Source of the DNA: Cytophagales bacterium
GTDB taxonomy: Bacteria; Bacteroidota; Bacteroidia; Cytophagales; Spirosomataceae
Direction: 5' to 3'
Assembly: GCA_013298025.1 (NCBI GenBank)
Contig: JAAFJE010000010.1
Span: forward strand, 141,684 to 205,683
Length of the DNA stretch: 64,000 nucleotides
Of the stretch, positions 44,633-55,347 are shown in pieces. The position numbers and the translations under genes were made by a program. The notes under the pieces were generated by a model. It was not told the origin of the DNA, ran no database searches, and saw nothing but the letters and a program-made list of their open reading frames with translations. The stretch's first letter is position 1, and each line of letters begins with the position of its first letter.

Positions 44633-46024
44633 ATGAATATTCGCAACCCCAGAACTGGGAAATTTGATTATGTCTTGCAGTCCATTGATACCAACGGGAT
44701 TCGGTCGAAAACCATCTCTTTGCGTGCAGCCCAACCCAATTGGCTCGACAAAGGGATTGATTTTAGGGCTAAAACCTTGCATCATTGGAAGGAATTATTA
44801 GAAGATTATTATGCCGATTTGCTCGAAGCCCTTATCGACGATACGGGAAGAAAAGCCGAATCGGAACAAGAAATTAGCTATGTATTTCGGGCTATTGACC
44901 ACTGGAGTATCATTGCTCAACATTTTTTGCGTGAACCCGAAGTGATGCCCACGTCTATTGAAGGTTTACAACTCGAAAACCACTACGAATCGTTCCCTTT
45001 GGTGGGCGTTATCAGTGGTTGGTGCTTTCCGTTGGCTCATTTGATGAAAGAAATTATTCCTGCTTTATTGGCTGGAAGCACCGTTATTGCCAAGCCGAGT
45101 TGTATCACGCCTCGTTTCCTCAAAATTATCAACCATACGATTTATCGAACCAAAGGACTCAAAGAGGTGCTTGCCGTGGTAGAAGGCGACGACGAGCTAC
45201 TCGAACCTTTGTGCAAAGCCGTAGATTTTGTTTGCTACAACGGCACCGACTCCGAAGCCAAAAGCATAGCCGATATTACCCATCGACTGTATAAAAAAGC
45301 GAGTATTCAACACGGAAAAAAAAATACGGTTATCGTAACCGAATCGGCCGATTTAGAGGCAGCTACCACAGCCATTTTACAAAGTGGTTTCTGGAATGCC
45401 GGGCAGTCGTCGTCGTCGGTCGAGCGTGTGTATGTGCACCGCAATGTGTATCATTTGTTTTTGTCGAGGTTAGTAGGCAAAACCAACCTTATCAAGTTGG
45501 CATACCCAACCACCGATTCGGGACAAATTGGGCCCATTATTGCCGAATCGCAAATCAACCGCATCAACGACCAACTATGGGAGGCTTTAGAAAAAGGTGC
45601 TAGATTGCTCACGGGTATTGGGCAATGCGAGAAATGGGAAGGAGGCTATTATTGTCGCCCAACCATTGTAGTAAATGTAACGCCTGAGATGAAAATTATG
45701 CAAGAAGAAACCCTTGCTCCTATTTTGCCTATTATGTTGTATCAGGACGTTGACGAGCTACAAGGATTGGTCAACGGACAAAAAGCTTGTCGTTCAGGGG
45801 CTATTTTTGCACGACAAGTACAAGATGCCATTGCATTAGGCAAAATGCTTGGCATTCCTGTGCTTTCGGTAAATGATATTGCCTTAGAAGAGTTTTTGGA
45901 AGTAGCCAAGCATACGCTTACCAGTAAAAATGCCTTAGATTTTGAAAGTTATTTTTCAGATTACAGAAAATTCTTCAATCGTAAAACCTTCATTATCAAC
46001 CAACAAAACCCTTTAATTTGGTAA
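44633..46024 (+). CDS. Aldehyde dehydrogenase homologue lacking the catalytic cysteine
   Basis: A 463-residue ALDH-superfamily protein. The cofactor domain is recognisable: VGVISGWCFPLAHLMKEIIP (about residues 124-143) and AGSTVIAKPS (about 146-155). In normal enzymes the catalytic motif reads F-x-N-x-GQ-x-C; here it reads FWNAGQSSSSVER (about 251-263), with Ser in place of Cys, encoded by four TCG codons in a row. The usual ELGGK Glu is also missing (IQHGKKNTVIV). The fold seems complete (C-terminal MQEETLAPILPIM is normal). It is either a pseudoenzyme or has altered chemistry. Confidence 0.82.
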   Translation: MNIRNPRTGKFDYVLQSIDTNGIRSKTISLRAAQPNWLDKGIDFRAKTLHHWKELLEDYYADLLEALIDDTGRKAESEQEISYVFRAIDHWSIIAQHFLREPEVMPTSIEGLQLENHYESFPLVGVISGWCFPLAHLMKEIIPALLAGSTVIAKPSCITPRFLKIINHTIYRTKGLKEVLAVVEGDDELLEPLCKAVDFVCYNGTDSEAKSIADITHRLYKKASIQHGKKNTVIVTESADLEAATTAILQSGFWNAGQSSSSVERVYVHRNVYHLFLSRLVGKTNLIKLAYPTTDSGQIGPIIAESQINRINDQLWEALEKGARLLTGIGQCEKWEGGYYCRPTIVVNVTPEMKIMQEETLAPILPIMLYQDVDELQGLVNGQKACRSGAIFARQVQDAIALGKMLGIPVLSVNDIALEEFLEVAKHTLTSKNALDFESYFSDYRKFFNRKTFIINQQNPLIW

Positions 46025-46079
46025 TTGTTTGTTTTTTTATAGCCCAACACTGTACGAAAGTCTATAAAAATTATTGGTT

Positions 46080-46133
46080 TTGGATTTCGGATTGATAAAA
46101 TGAAAATAGGTTTTTAATCTCTCCGAAATCCAA
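46080..46133. terminator. Long-loop hairpin between convergent genes
   Basis: TTGGATTTCGGA pairs perfectly with TCCGAAATCCAA, 30-nt loop, between the ALDH-like and sirtuin stops. Confidence 0.55.
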
Positions 46134-46141
46134 CATACCTT

Positions 46142-46831
46142 TTAGTTTCCTAGTAAAATACGCCATAATTGCTGTAAGCCAACACTGGCTTTTTCCTCAA
46201 TAAAGTGTAAATTCTTGCGATAGGAAATGCCCGGCTTGTGGGGGTCGATTACATAAATAGGCACGTGTTTATCAACGTAATTAATCAATCCTGCTGCTGG
46301 ATATACCTGCATAGACGTACCCACAATCACCAAAATATCCGCTTCTTGGGTCAGTTCGGCAGCCGTTTCAATCATTGGTACGCTTTCGCCAAACCAAACA
46401 ATATGTGGCCGCAACTGTGAGCCTTTTTCACAAGTATCGCCCAAGGCAATCGGCTTAGTACCAATATCATAGATAAGTCGGGCATCGGCTGTACTACGAA
46501 CTTTCGTCAATTCTCCGTGTAAATGCAGTATATGACTCGACCCTGCTCTTTCGTGCAGGTTATCGACATTTTGGGTAATGATTGTCACCTCAAAATACCG
46601 TTCGAGTTGTTGCAAAACTTTATGCCCTTCGTTGGGTTCTACCGTACCAAGCTGTGCTCGTCGCTGGTTGTAAAATTGCAAGACCAACGACGGGTTTTTC
46701 CGCCAAGCTTCGGGCGTTGCAACCTCTTCTATTGCATGGTTTTCCCATAAGCCATTGGCATCTCTGAACGTAGCAATGCCACTTTCAGCCGACATCCCTG
46801 CACCGGTAAGCACCACAAGTTTTTTTTTCAT
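46142..46831 (-). CDS. cobB: Sirtuin, class III NAD-dependent deacylase, zinc-less
   Basis: A 229-residue SIR2-family protein that removes acyl groups from lysine using NAD. Visible: GAGMSAESGIATFRD (about residues 10-24), TQNVDNLHERAG (about 95-106), catalytic His in LHLHGE (about 114), and VGTSMQVYPAAG near 187. FYNQRR contains the Y-x-x-R pair that marks desuccinylase/demalonylase activity in SIRT5/CobB. The zinc-binding cysteines are lost: GELTKVRS in place of the first Cys region, and only one Cys (DTCEKG) in the second. Confidence 0.9.
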   Translation of the reverse strand: MKKKLVVLTGAGMSAESGIATFRDANGLWENHAIEEVATPEAWRKNPSLVLQFYNQRRAQLGTVEPNEGHKVLQQLERYFEVTIITQNVDNLHERAGSSHILHLHGELTKVRSTADARLIYDIGTKPIALGDTCEKGSQLRPHIVWFGESVPMIETAAELTQEADILVIVGTSMQVYPAAGLINYVDKHVPIYVIDPHKPGISYRKNLHFIEEKASVGLQQLWRILLGN

Positions 46832-46997
46832 GATTTATCTTAAAAAATTAAATGCTAGAATAAATATCGGGTTAACGAAAGATAGTTAGATAATCTTTTG
46901 AAGAGATTTTATCTAAAAATATCTTTACAAAAATCCGACATTTGTTCTAGCATTCAAAGAGTAAAACACTACGAACGTTGCTTTTATCGCTCCTTTT

Positions 46998-49484
46998 TTA
47001 TTTTTTTCTTCCCTTGGTTGTGGCTGGTGCTTCTTCACCCAAACGGATGCAATCTTCGAGCGTAAGCTCGGCAGCTACCATATCTTTAGGAATTTTCACA
47101 TTGCGTTTACCAATCTGAATATAAGGCCCATACAAGCCATTTACGACCTTGATAGATTCATTTTCAGGAAACTCCTTGATGTACTTATTGGCTTCTTGGT
47201 TTCTTTTTGCCAAAATCAATTCGATGGCTCTTTCGTAAGTAATCGTGGTCAAAGAATCTGTTTTTGCCAAGGAATAATACTTATTGTCGTGCTTTACATA
47301 AGGGCCAAAACGTCCTTTACCCGTTGTAATAGCCGAGCCTTCAAAATCGCCCAAGTTTCCGCCTGCGTCTGCCGCACGCTTGGCTTCTATGAGGGCAATA
47401 GCTCTTGCTTCGTCGATGGTAAAAGGGTCGTCGCTTGCTTCCAGACTTACGTATTTGTCGTCATGTTTGACATAAGGGCCTAATTTACCAGCTCCTACGA
47501 CCAAGGGTTTATCTTCATAAAATCCAATTTCACGAGGCAAACGAGGCTTTTCAAACAAGGCTAAAGCTTCTTCTAAGGTAATGGAAGAAAGCAATTTATC
47601 TTTGGGCAAATTGACAAAAATAGGTTTTTCTTCGTCTTTTGCATCGCCTAATTGGGCGTAAGGGCCATATTTGCCTAAACGCACCGATACCACTTTGCCC
47701 GTATTGGGGTCGATGCCCAGTTCTCTCACCGACGAAGCCGTGCTTCTGTCGATGCTTTTGCTATCTTCGATGGTTTTATGAAAACCCTGATAAAACTGCC
47801 CAATCATCTCCGACCATTCTACTTTGCCTTGGGCGATTTCATCAAATTCGTTTTCCATCTCGGCTGTAAATTTAAAGTCAACTACTTCTTTAAAATTATT
47901 AACCAAGAAATCATTTACCACCATGCCCACCGACGTAGGGAACAATTTTCCTTTTTCTGCACCGTAATTTTCTTTGCCTACTCGTTCGGTGATGGTATTT
48001 TTCCGAAGAGCCAGTTCTTTAAATTCTCGTTCTTTGCCCGGTCGGTCTTCTTTTACTACGTATTCCCTTTTGATAATGGTAGAAATGGTTGGGGCATACG
48101 TAGAAGGACGGCCAATGCCCCTTTCTTCGAGGGCTTTCACCAAACTGGCTTCGGTGTATCGAGCCGAAGGACGAGTATATTTCTCGGTAGCCTTCATGGT
48201 ATCGAGGTTGAGTGCCTGATTGATGTGTAAAGGCGGCAGCATTTTAGCATTTTCTTCGTCTTCCTCCTCGTCTTTACTTTCAAGATATACCGCCAAAAAG
48301 CCATCAAACTTAATCACTTCTCCTTGTGCCAAAAGCTCTTCGGGGGTAGTCGAAATACGAATGGTAGCCGTTGTACGCTCTAATTGGGCATCAGCCATTT
48401 GCGAAGCTATGGCACGTTTCCAGATAAGGTCGTACAAACGCTTTTCTTTGGGGTCGGCACCGGCGGTTGTCACCGAGAAATCGGTTGGACGAATCGCTTC
48501 GTGTGCTTCCTGAGCCGATTCATTTTTGGTTTTGTATTGACGGGTTTGTACATAATGCTCGCCAAACTGTGCTGTAATAGCCTCTTTTGCTTTCTGAATC
48601 GCCTCTTCCGAAAGGTTGGTCGAGTCGGTACGCATATAAGAGATTTTACCAGCTTCGTACAGTTTTTGGGCATACATCATGGTAGAAGCCACCGAATAGC
48701 CCAGCTTACGAGAAGCCTCTTGCTGCAACGTAGAAGTAGTAAAAGGCGGCGAAGGCGATTTCTTGGCAGGCTTGGTTTCTAGGTTTTTGATGCTAAAATT
48801 TGCCCCAATACATTTTTCCAGAAAACTTCTGGCATCGGCAAGCGATTCAAAGTTTTTGGGAAGTTCGGCTTGTAAAATCTTGTTTCCGTCTAAAGCAAAC
48901 TGTGCCGTAAGCTTAAAAGACGACTTCGTAACAAAAGTTTCGATTTCACGCTCACGCTCTACAATGATGCGTACCGCTACCGACTGCACACGCCCAGCTG
49001 ACAAGCCTTTTTTTACCTTCGACCAAAGCACGGGCGATAGCTCAAAGCCAATGAGGCGGTCGAGCAAGCGACGGGCTTGTTGGGCATTGACCAAATCCAT
49101 GTCGATGGTTCTAGGCTGTTGAATTGCCTTGACAATCGCATTTTTGGTAATTTCCCTAAACACAATGCGTTTGGTATTGTCGGCAAGGCCAAGGGCTTCT
49201 TTCAAGTGCCAAGAAATAGATTCTCCCTCACGGTCGTCGTCGGTTGCGAGCCAGACTTCTTCCGAAGACTTAGCCAATGTTTTGAGTTCATTGACTACTT
49301 TAATTTTATCGGGGGTTATCTCATACGTAGGTTTGAACCCATTTTCTATATCAATAGCCATTCCTTTTTCGGGCAAATCGCGCACATGACCGAAAGAAGA
49401 TTTAACGGTAAAGTCTTTCCCTAAATAGCCTTCTATAGTTTTGGCTTTGGCTGGAGATTCTACTATTACTAAGTTTTTTGACAT
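46998..49484 (-). CDS. topA: DNA topoisomerase I
   Basis: An 828-residue type IA topoisomerase that relaxes negative supercoils. TOPRIM has VESPAKAKTI (about residues 8-17) and ATDDDREGESISWH (about 80-93). The active Tyr lies in YMRTDS (Tyr about 283). RLIGFELSPVLW and GIGRPSTYAPT are conserved. The C terminus carries three or four repeats of the KxGPYVKH type (TopoI C-terminal repeat) instead of zinc fingers, as is usual in Bacteroidota. It is monocistronic. Confidence 0.96.
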   Translation of the reverse strand: MSKNLVIVESPAKAKTIEGYLGKDFTVKSSFGHVRDLPEKGMAIDIENGFKPTYEITPDKIKVVNELKTLAKSSEEVWLATDDDREGESISWHLKEALGLADNTKRIVFREITKNAIVKAIQQPRTIDMDLVNAQQARRLLDRLIGFELSPVLWSKVKKGLSAGRVQSVAVRIIVEREREIETFVTKSSFKLTAQFALDGNKILQAELPKNFESLADARSFLEKCIGANFSIKNLETKPAKKSPSPPFTTSTLQQEASRKLGYSVASTMMYAQKLYEAGKISYMRTDSTNLSEEAIQKAKEAITAQFGEHYVQTRQYKTKNESAQEAHEAIRPTDFSVTTAGADPKEKRLYDLIWKRAIASQMADAQLERTTATIRISTTPEELLAQGEVIKFDGFLAVYLESKDEEEDEENAKMLPPLHINQALNLDTMKATEKYTRPSARYTEASLVKALEERGIGRPSTYAPTISTIIKREYVVKEDRPGKEREFKELALRKNTITERVGKENYGAEKGKLFPTSVGMVVNDFLVNNFKEVVDFKFTAEMENEFDEIAQGKVEWSEMIGQFYQGFHKTIEDSKSIDRSTASSVRELGIDPNTGKVVSVRLGKYGPYAQLGDAKDEEKPIFVNLPKDKLLSSITLEEALALFEKPRLPREIGFYEDKPLVVGAGKLGPYVKHDDKYVSLEASDDPFTIDEARAIALIEAKRAADAGGNLGDFEGSAITTGKGRFGPYVKHDNKYYSLAKTDSLTTITYERAIELILAKRNQEANKYIKEFPENESIKVVNGLYGPYIQIGKRNVKIPKDMVAAELTLEDCIRLGEEAPATTKGRKK

Positions 49485-49807
49485 TAATTATATTGATTGG
49501 TGGAGTAAATAATCGAAATCATTTACGAATTTTTGTTTTTTAGGGCTAAACCCCATAGTTCTGTTGCCCTTTGTGGTATAAAATACCTACACACAAGGCC
49601 ACTACTCTTGTATATTTTGCCAAATATATAAACTTCATTTCAAAATGTAGTTCATTTTTTTGATAACAGTCGCAAATTTGCCAAATTCCATTGTTTATGA
49701 CGTATGGAAATGAGGGAAGAAACTGTGTATATTTATCCTCTCTTCTGTACCTATAACAAAAAAGCCTGAGCGTAAACTCAGGCTTTTTAGCAATAATATT
49801 TCCTATA
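49485..49807. other. Gap between acnB and topA
   Basis: About 320 bp. It contains the acnB terminator and a possible leftward -7 (TATATTTG at 49621-49628) for topA with a 136-nt leader. Nothing else is recognised. Confidence 0.45.
49759..49788 (-). terminator. Intrinsic terminator of acnB
   Basis: A perfect 12-bp stem, AAAAAGCCTGAG with CTCAGGCTTTTT, 6-nt loop, T-run on the leftward strand. It lies 20 bp beyond the acnB stop. Confidence 0.88.
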
Positions 49808-52579
49808 TTACTTTACCAAACTTTTATGGCTTGGAGCAAATTTAGTCAAATTGATACCGTCCACGGCTTGTACGTATTCTTCGATAGTTGGAGTTCTGCC
49901 AAGTACCGTAGAAAGTACTACTACTGGCGTTGAAGAAAGTAAAGATTCACCTTTCTTAGTGTCTGTATCTTCCACCACACGTCCTTGGAACAAACGAGTA
50001 GAAGTTGCCATTACGGTATCGCCTTTGGAAGCCTTTTCTTGGTTACCCATACAAAGGTTACAGCCTGGACGCTCTAAGTACAACATTTTTTCGTAAGAAG
50101 TACGTGCTGCTGCTTTAGGAGCATTGTCGTCGAACTCGAAACCAGAATATTTTTGTAATACTTCCCAGTCGCCTTCTGCCTTTAATTCGTCAACGATATT
50201 GTATGTTGGCGGAGCAACCACAAGTGGTGCTTTGAATTCAACTTTACCATTTTGAGCTTCGATATTTTTCAACATTTGAGCCAAAATTTTCATATCGCCT
50301 TTGTGAACCATACAAGAACCAATAAAACCAAGGTCAACTTTTTTGTCGCCACCGTAGTAAGATAATGGTCTGATAGTATCGTGTGTATATCTTTTTGAAA
50401 CGTCAGCGTTGTTTACATCTGGGTCGGCAATCATTGGCTCGGCAATTACATCCAAATCAACTACCACCTCAGCGTAATATTTCGCATTAGCATCTGGTTT
50501 CAAGGCTGGTTTTTCACCAGATTGGATTTCTTGAATACGCTTATTAGCCTTGTCAATCAAACCTTGAAGTACTTGGTTTTTATTATCCATGCCTTTGTCA
50601 ATCATGATTTGGATTCTGCTTTTCGCAATTTCCAATGATTCAATCAAAGTAGCATCTTCTGAAATACAGATTGAAGCTTTCGCTTTCATCTCGGCAGTCC
50701 AGTCGGTAAAGGTAAAGGCTTGGTCAGCAGTCAATGTTCCAATGTGTACTTCAATTACTCTACCTTGGAACACGTTTTCTCCACCATATTGTTGAAGCAT
50801 TTGTGCTTGCGTAGCGTGCACTACGTCACGGAAATCCATATATTCTTTCATGCTACCTTTGAAAGTAACTTTTACAGAATCAGGAATTGGCATTGAAGCC
50901 TCACCCGTAGCCAAAGCCAAGGCAACAGTACCAGAGTCAGCACCGAAAGCAACACCTTTCGACATACGAGTATGAGAGTCACCACCGATGATAATTGCCC
51001 AGTCGTCAACCGTAATATCATTCAATACTTTATGAATTACGTCGGTCATTGAGTGATACACACCTTTAGGGTCACGAGCGGTAATCAAACCAAACTCGTT
51101 CATGAATTTCATCAATTTTGGAATGTTTGCTTGTGCTTTTTTATCCCAAACTGACGCTGTGTGACAACCAGACTGATAAGCTCCGTCAACCGTAGTAGAA
51201 ATGGTTGTAGCAGCCATTGACTCTAATTCTTGGGCTGTCATCAAACCAGTAGTATCTTGTGAACCAACGATATTTACCAATACACGAACATCGGAACCAG
51301 CGTGTAATACTTTGCCTGGCGTTACACCAACCGCATTTCTGTTGAAGATTTTTTCAACGGCTGTCAATCCTTGACCTTCGTGCGACACCTCTTTTGAAGG
51401 AGCAAATACTGGAGCAATGGCAATGCCTAATAGTTGAGAAGCAAACGTTTGGATTTTTTTACCAAATACGATAGCATAAGAACCACCAGCTTTGATAAAT
51501 TCCAATTTTTGTGGCGTGAAAGATTTAGAAATATCAATCAATTCTTGGTCGCCATTGTATAATTTTTTCGTTTTTGTATTGATTGTCAATACAGTACCTG
51601 TAGCTACCGAATATACTTGCTCAAGGATTGGCTCGTTGTTGGCATCACGCACCACTTTACCATCGGCATCTACTTTCTTAACCCAGTTTTTCAGGTCGAT
51701 ACCGATACCGCCCGTTACATCAACTGTAGTAAGGAAGATAGGAGAAATGCCATTTGTACCACCTACGATTGGAGCAATATTTACGAAAGGCACATAAGGA
51801 CTCGCTTGTTTACCTGTCCAAAGAGCCACGTTGTTTACGCCCGACATTCTTGAAGAACCCACACCCATTGTTCCTTTTTCAGCAATCAACATCACCGATT
51901 TATCTGGGTGTTGTGCTTTCAAAGCTTCGATTTCGGCTTGAGCAGCAGGAGAAATCATACACTTTCCGTGCAATTCACGGTCGGAACGAGAGTGAGCTTG
52001 ATTACCCGGAGAAAGTAAATCGGTTGAAATATCACCTTCACCTGCGATAAACGTAACTACTTTGATTTCTTCGGGTACATCTGGAAGTTTGGTAAAAAAC
52101 TCAGCTTTGGCATAGCTTTCAATAATTTCTTTTGCCGTTGCGTTGCCACTTTCAAACGCATCTTTCAGACGTTTCAAATCTGCATCGTACAAGAATACTT
52201 GCGTTTTCAATACATCACCAGCTTGTTTAGCGATAGCAGCGTCGTCGCTCAAAGCCAAATCTAATAATACCTCGATTGAAGGGCCACCTTTCATGTGCGA
52301 CAACAATTCAAAAGCAAAATCAGCAGTAATTTCTTTTACAACAGACTGACCAAGTATAATCTCTTTTAAAAACTTAGCCTTTACACCAGCCGCAGGCGTA
52401 GTGCCGGGCAGCGTGTTGTAGATGAAAAATTGAAGCGAATCAGCACGGTGCTCGTTATCCAAATCTTTGATTTGTTCAATGATTTCGCTCACCAATTCAG
52501 CACTATCAATGGGCTTAGGATGAAGTCCTTGTGTTTTTCTTTCTTCGATTTCTTTAAGGTAATCGTTATAAAAGTTCAT
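49808..52579 (-). CDS. acnB: Aconitate hydratase B
   Basis: A 923-residue AcnB-type aconitase that isomerises citrate to isocitrate in the TCA cycle; many AcnB also act on 2-methylisocitrate. The HEAT-like N-terminal domain (about residues 1-160) precedes the swivel and Fe-S domains, the order specific to AcnB. [4Fe-4S] ligands are in GCHTASVW, GSCMVHKGD (about 740) and CNLCMGNQE (about 862-870). It is divergent from a second, unrelated-subfamily aconitase. Confidence 0.96.
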   Translation of the reverse strand: MNFYNDYLKEIEERKTQGLHPKPIDSAELVSEIIEQIKDLDNEHRADSLQFFIYNTLPGTTPAAGVKAKFLKEIILGQSVVKEITADFAFELLSHMKGGPSIEVLLDLALSDDAAIAKQAGDVLKTQVFLYDADLKRLKDAFESGNATAKEIIESYAKAEFFTKLPDVPEEIKVVTFIAGEGDISTDLLSPGNQAHSRSDRELHGKCMISPAAQAEIEALKAQHPDKSVMLIAEKGTMGVGSSRMSGVNNVALWTGKQASPYVPFVNIAPIVGGTNGISPIFLTTVDVTGGIGIDLKNWVKKVDADGKVVRDANNEPILEQVYSVATGTVLTINTKTKKLYNGDQELIDISKSFTPQKLEFIKAGGSYAIVFGKKIQTFASQLLGIAIAPVFAPSKEVSHEGQGLTAVEKIFNRNAVGVTPGKVLHAGSDVRVLVNIVGSQDTTGLMTAQELESMAATTISTTVDGAYQSGCHTASVWDKKAQANIPKLMKFMNEFGLITARDPKGVYHSMTDVIHKVLNDITVDDWAIIIGGDSHTRMSKGVAFGADSGTVALALATGEASMPIPDSVKVTFKGSMKEYMDFRDVVHATQAQMLQQYGGENVFQGRVIEVHIGTLTADQAFTFTDWTAEMKAKASICISEDATLIESLEIAKSRIQIMIDKGMDNKNQVLQGLIDKANKRIQEIQSGEKPALKPDANAKYYAEVVVDLDVIAEPMIADPDVNNADVSKRYTHDTIRPLSYYGGDKKVDLGFIGSCMVHKGDMKILAQMLKNIEAQNGKVEFKAPLVVAPPTYNIVDELKAEGDWEVLQKYSGFEFDDNAPKAAARTSYEKMLYLERPGCNLCMGNQEKASKGDTVMATSTRLFQGRVVEDTDTKKGESLLSSTPVVVLSTVLGRTPTIEEYVQAVDGINLTKFAPSHKSLVK

Positions 52580-53018
52580 AATGAAATTATTTACAGTTAT
52601 TATAGTATTTTTTCGTGAATATTTTTTGCGTTAGCAAAGTTTTTTTAGATTTAATATTTAGTTTTTATGGGAAAGTTTCGTCTTGGCAAATTTATAAAAA
52701 GCAAGTTCTATTTAAAAATTTTTTCTCGAATAGGCGGTAATAACATATATTTTCTTCGATTTGTGTAATTTTTATTTATGTTATTGTATCATAACGACAA
52801 TAGGCTTATATTTTTCTATCTATACCAATGAAGCACACAACGCTACAGCACCGAATCTACCCTTCTGAGGGCGGTCTGTATGCTCAAAAATATGCCTAGA
52901 ACCTAAAACGATTGCTCTTTGTTATGCTTATAAAGACCTACTAAAAAGCGACCCACGAGCGTCACTTTTATTCTTTTTCAATCCTCAACTTTCAACAACT
53001 ATTAAAAAAAACATACTT
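52580..53018. other. Divergent promoter region between two aconitase genes
   Basis: About 440 bp. A leftward -7 candidate, TAAATTTG (complement of 52687-52694), would serve acnB. No clear -33/-7 pair for the rightward gene, no RNA structure and no repeat of note. Confidence 0.4.
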
Positions 53019-55286
53019 ATGGCTTTTGACATAGAAATGATTAAAGCAGTTTACGACAGCATGCCAGCCCGTGTAGAGGCGGCTCGTAAACTTGTTGGCA
53101 GACCGCTTACCCTAACAGAAAAAATCCTCTATGCTCATTTATGGGAAGGCACGCCAACCCAGACCTTTGAAAGAGGTAAATCGTATGTTGACTTTGCTCC
53201 CGACCGTGTGGCGATGCAAGACGCTACGGCACAAATGGCCTTGTTGCAATTCATGCAGGCTGGTCGTCCGAAAGTGGCAGTGCCTTCTACCGTTCACTGC
53301 GACCACTTGATTGAAGCAAAAGTGTCGTCGGCAACCGATTTAGCCGTGGCGGTTGATAAAAACAAAGAAGTGTATGATTTTCTTTCGTCGGTTTCGGATA
53401 AATACGGTATTGGTTTTTGGAAACCCGGTGCAGGCATTATTCACCAAGTGGTGTTAGAAAATTATGCTTTCCCCGGCGGTATGATGATTGGTACCGACTC
53501 GCATACCGTGAATGCAGGTGGTTTGGGCATGATTGCGATTGGTGTCGGTGGAGCCGATGCTTGCGACGTAATGGCGGGTTTGGCTTGGGAATTGAAATTC
53601 CCTAAACTTATCGGGGTAAAACTCACAGGTAAATTAAACGGCTGGACTTCTGCCAAAGACGTAATCTTGAAAGTAGCAGGGATTCTTACGGTAAAAGGCG
53701 GTACTGGTTGTATTGTTGAGTACTTTGGCGAAGGCGTTACTTCGATGTCGTGTACAGGTAAAGGAACTATTGCCAACATGGGTGCTGAAATCGGAGCGAC
53801 CACTTCTACTTTTGGTTACGACGAATCAATGGCTCGTTATTTGTCGTCAACTGGTCGTGCCGATGTAGCAGCTTTAGCCGATACCATCAAAGAACATTTG
53901 ACTGCCGACCCAGAAGTGTATGCCGACCCAGCTACGTATTTCGACCAAGTAATTGAAATTGATTTAGATACCTTAGAACCCCATTTGAACGGCCCTTTCA
54001 CGCCAGATTTAGCAACGCCTATTTCTCAAATGAAAGCATTAGCAGAGAAAAACGGCTGGCCAACCAAAGTAGAAGTAGGCTTGATTGGTTCTTGTACCAA
54101 CTCCTCTTACGAAGACATTTCTCGTGCTGCTTCTTTGGCCAAACAAGTAGCAGCCAAAGGCTTGAAAACCAAAGCAGAATATACCATTACGCCGGGTTCT
54201 GAACAAGTACGGTTTACCATCGAGCGTGATGGATTTATTGATACTTTCAATTCTATTGGTGGTAAAGTATTCTCTAATGCTTGCGGGCCTTGTATTGGCC
54301 AGTGGGCCCGTGCAGGTGCGGAGAAAGGCGAGAAAAACACCATCGTTCACTCTTTCAACCGTAACTTTGCCAAACGTGCGGATGGAAACCCAAATACTTA
54401 CGCTTTCGTAGGTTCTCCTGAATTGGTAACTGCCTTGGCAATTGCAGGTGATTTGACATTCAATCCTTTAACAGATTATCTGACCAACGAAGCGGGCGAG
54501 CAAGTAAAATTAGACCCTCCGACAGGCGACGAATTACCAACCAAAGGATTTGCTGTTGAGGATGCAGGTTATCAAGCTCCTGCCGAAGACGGTTCTGCGG
54601 TAGAAGTAAAAGTTTCTCCAACGTCCGACCGCCTTCAATTATTAGCCCCATTTGCTCCTTGGGAAGGTACAGACCTTAAAGGCTTGAAATTATTGTTAAA
54701 AGCCAAAGGCAAATGTACCACCGACCATATTTCTATGGCTGGCCCTTGGTTGAAATACCGTGGTCACTTAGATAATATTTCCAACAATATGTTGATTGGT
54801 GCCTTGAATTATTTCAACGAAAAAACCGATAAAGTTAAAAACCAATTGACAGGCGAATATGGCCCAGTTCCTGCTACGCAACGTGCTTATAAAGCGGCTG
54901 GTATTGGTTCGGTAGTAGTTGGCGACCAAAACTATGGGGAAGGTTCATCACGTGAACACGCTGCGATGGAGCCTCGTCATTTGGGCGTGCGTGCGGTATT
55001 GGTAAAATCTTTTGCTCGTATCCACGAAACCAATTTGAAGAAACAAGGCATGTTAGCGTTGACCTTTGCCAATGAAGCCGATTATGATTTAATCCAAGAA
55101 GACGATATTATCGACATCGTTGGTTTAACAAGTTTTGCACCGGGCGTTGCATTGCAAGTAGTATTGAACCACGCCGATGGCTCAAGTGATACCATTGCAG
55201 TAAATCACTCTTACAACGATCAACAAATTGAATGGTTTAAAGCAGGTGGTGCATTGAATATCATTCGTGCCAGTGTTGGCAAATAA
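53019..55286 (+). CDS. Aconitate hydratase, mitochondrial type
   Basis: A 755-residue aconitase of the eukaryote-mitochondrial subfamily, clearly shorter than bacterial AcnA (about 890) and with the swivel domain at the C terminus. Motifs: [12 protein letters not shown] (about residues 89-100), [13 protein letters not shown], the cluster ligands in [11 protein letters not shown] (about 360) and [10 protein letters not shown] (about 423-432), and [12 protein letters not shown] near 646. Same reaction as AcnB. It is divergent from acnB, which suggests the two are regulated as alternatives. Confidence 0.93.
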   Translation: MAFDIEMIKAVYDSMPARVEAARKLVGRPLTLTEKILYAHLWEGTPTQTFERGKSYVDFAPDRVAMQDATAQMALLQFMQAGRPKVAVPSTVHCDHLIEAKVSSATDLAVAVDKNKEVYDFLSSVSDKYGIGFWKPGAGIIHQVVLENYAFPGGMMIGTDSHTVNAGGLGMIAIGVGGADACDVMAGLAWELKFPKLIGVKLTGKLNGWTSAKDVILKVAGILTVKGGTGCIVEYFGEGVTSMSCTGKGTIANMGAEIGATTSTFGYDESMARYLSSTGRADVAALADTIKEHLTADPEVYADPATYFDQVIEIDLDTLEPHLNGPFTPDLATPISQMKALAEKNGWPTKVEVGLIGSCTNSSYEDISRAASLAKQVAAKGLKTKAEYTITPGSEQVRFTIERDGFIDTFNSIGGKVFSNACGPCIGQWARAGAEKGEKNTIVHSFNRNFAKRADGNPNTYAFVGSPELVTALAIAGDLTFNPLTDYLTNEAGEQVKLDPPTGDELPTKGFAVEDAGYQAPAEDGSAVEVKVSPTSDRLQLLAPFAPWEGTDLKGLKLLLKAKGKCTTDHISMAGPWLKYRGHLDNISNNMLIGALNYFNEKTDKVKNQLTGEYGPVPATQRAYKAAGIGSVVVGDQNYGEGSSREHAAMEPRHLGVRAVLVKSFARIHETNLKKQGMLALTFANEADYDLIQEDDIIDIVGLTSFAPGVALQVVLNHADGSSDTIAVNHSYNDQQIEWFKAGGALNIIRASVGK

Positions 55287-55314
55287 GGCAATTTTTAACC
55301 TTTGCATACAACAA

Positions 55315-55342
55315 CACCCTATCGACTTTTGTTGGTAGGGTG
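55315..55342 (+). terminator. Hairpin after the mitochondrial-type aconitase
   Basis: CACCCTATC pairs with GGTAGGGTG, extended by two further pairs. The following T-run is weak. The stem is 28 bp beyond the stop and just before the convergent gene at 55348. Confidence 0.55.
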
Positions 55343-55347
55343 CTCTG

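Noticed and set aside
47778..48230. Forward frames inside topA, also others within acnB and mrcA
   Set aside because: They are shadows of well-conserved genes on the other strand.
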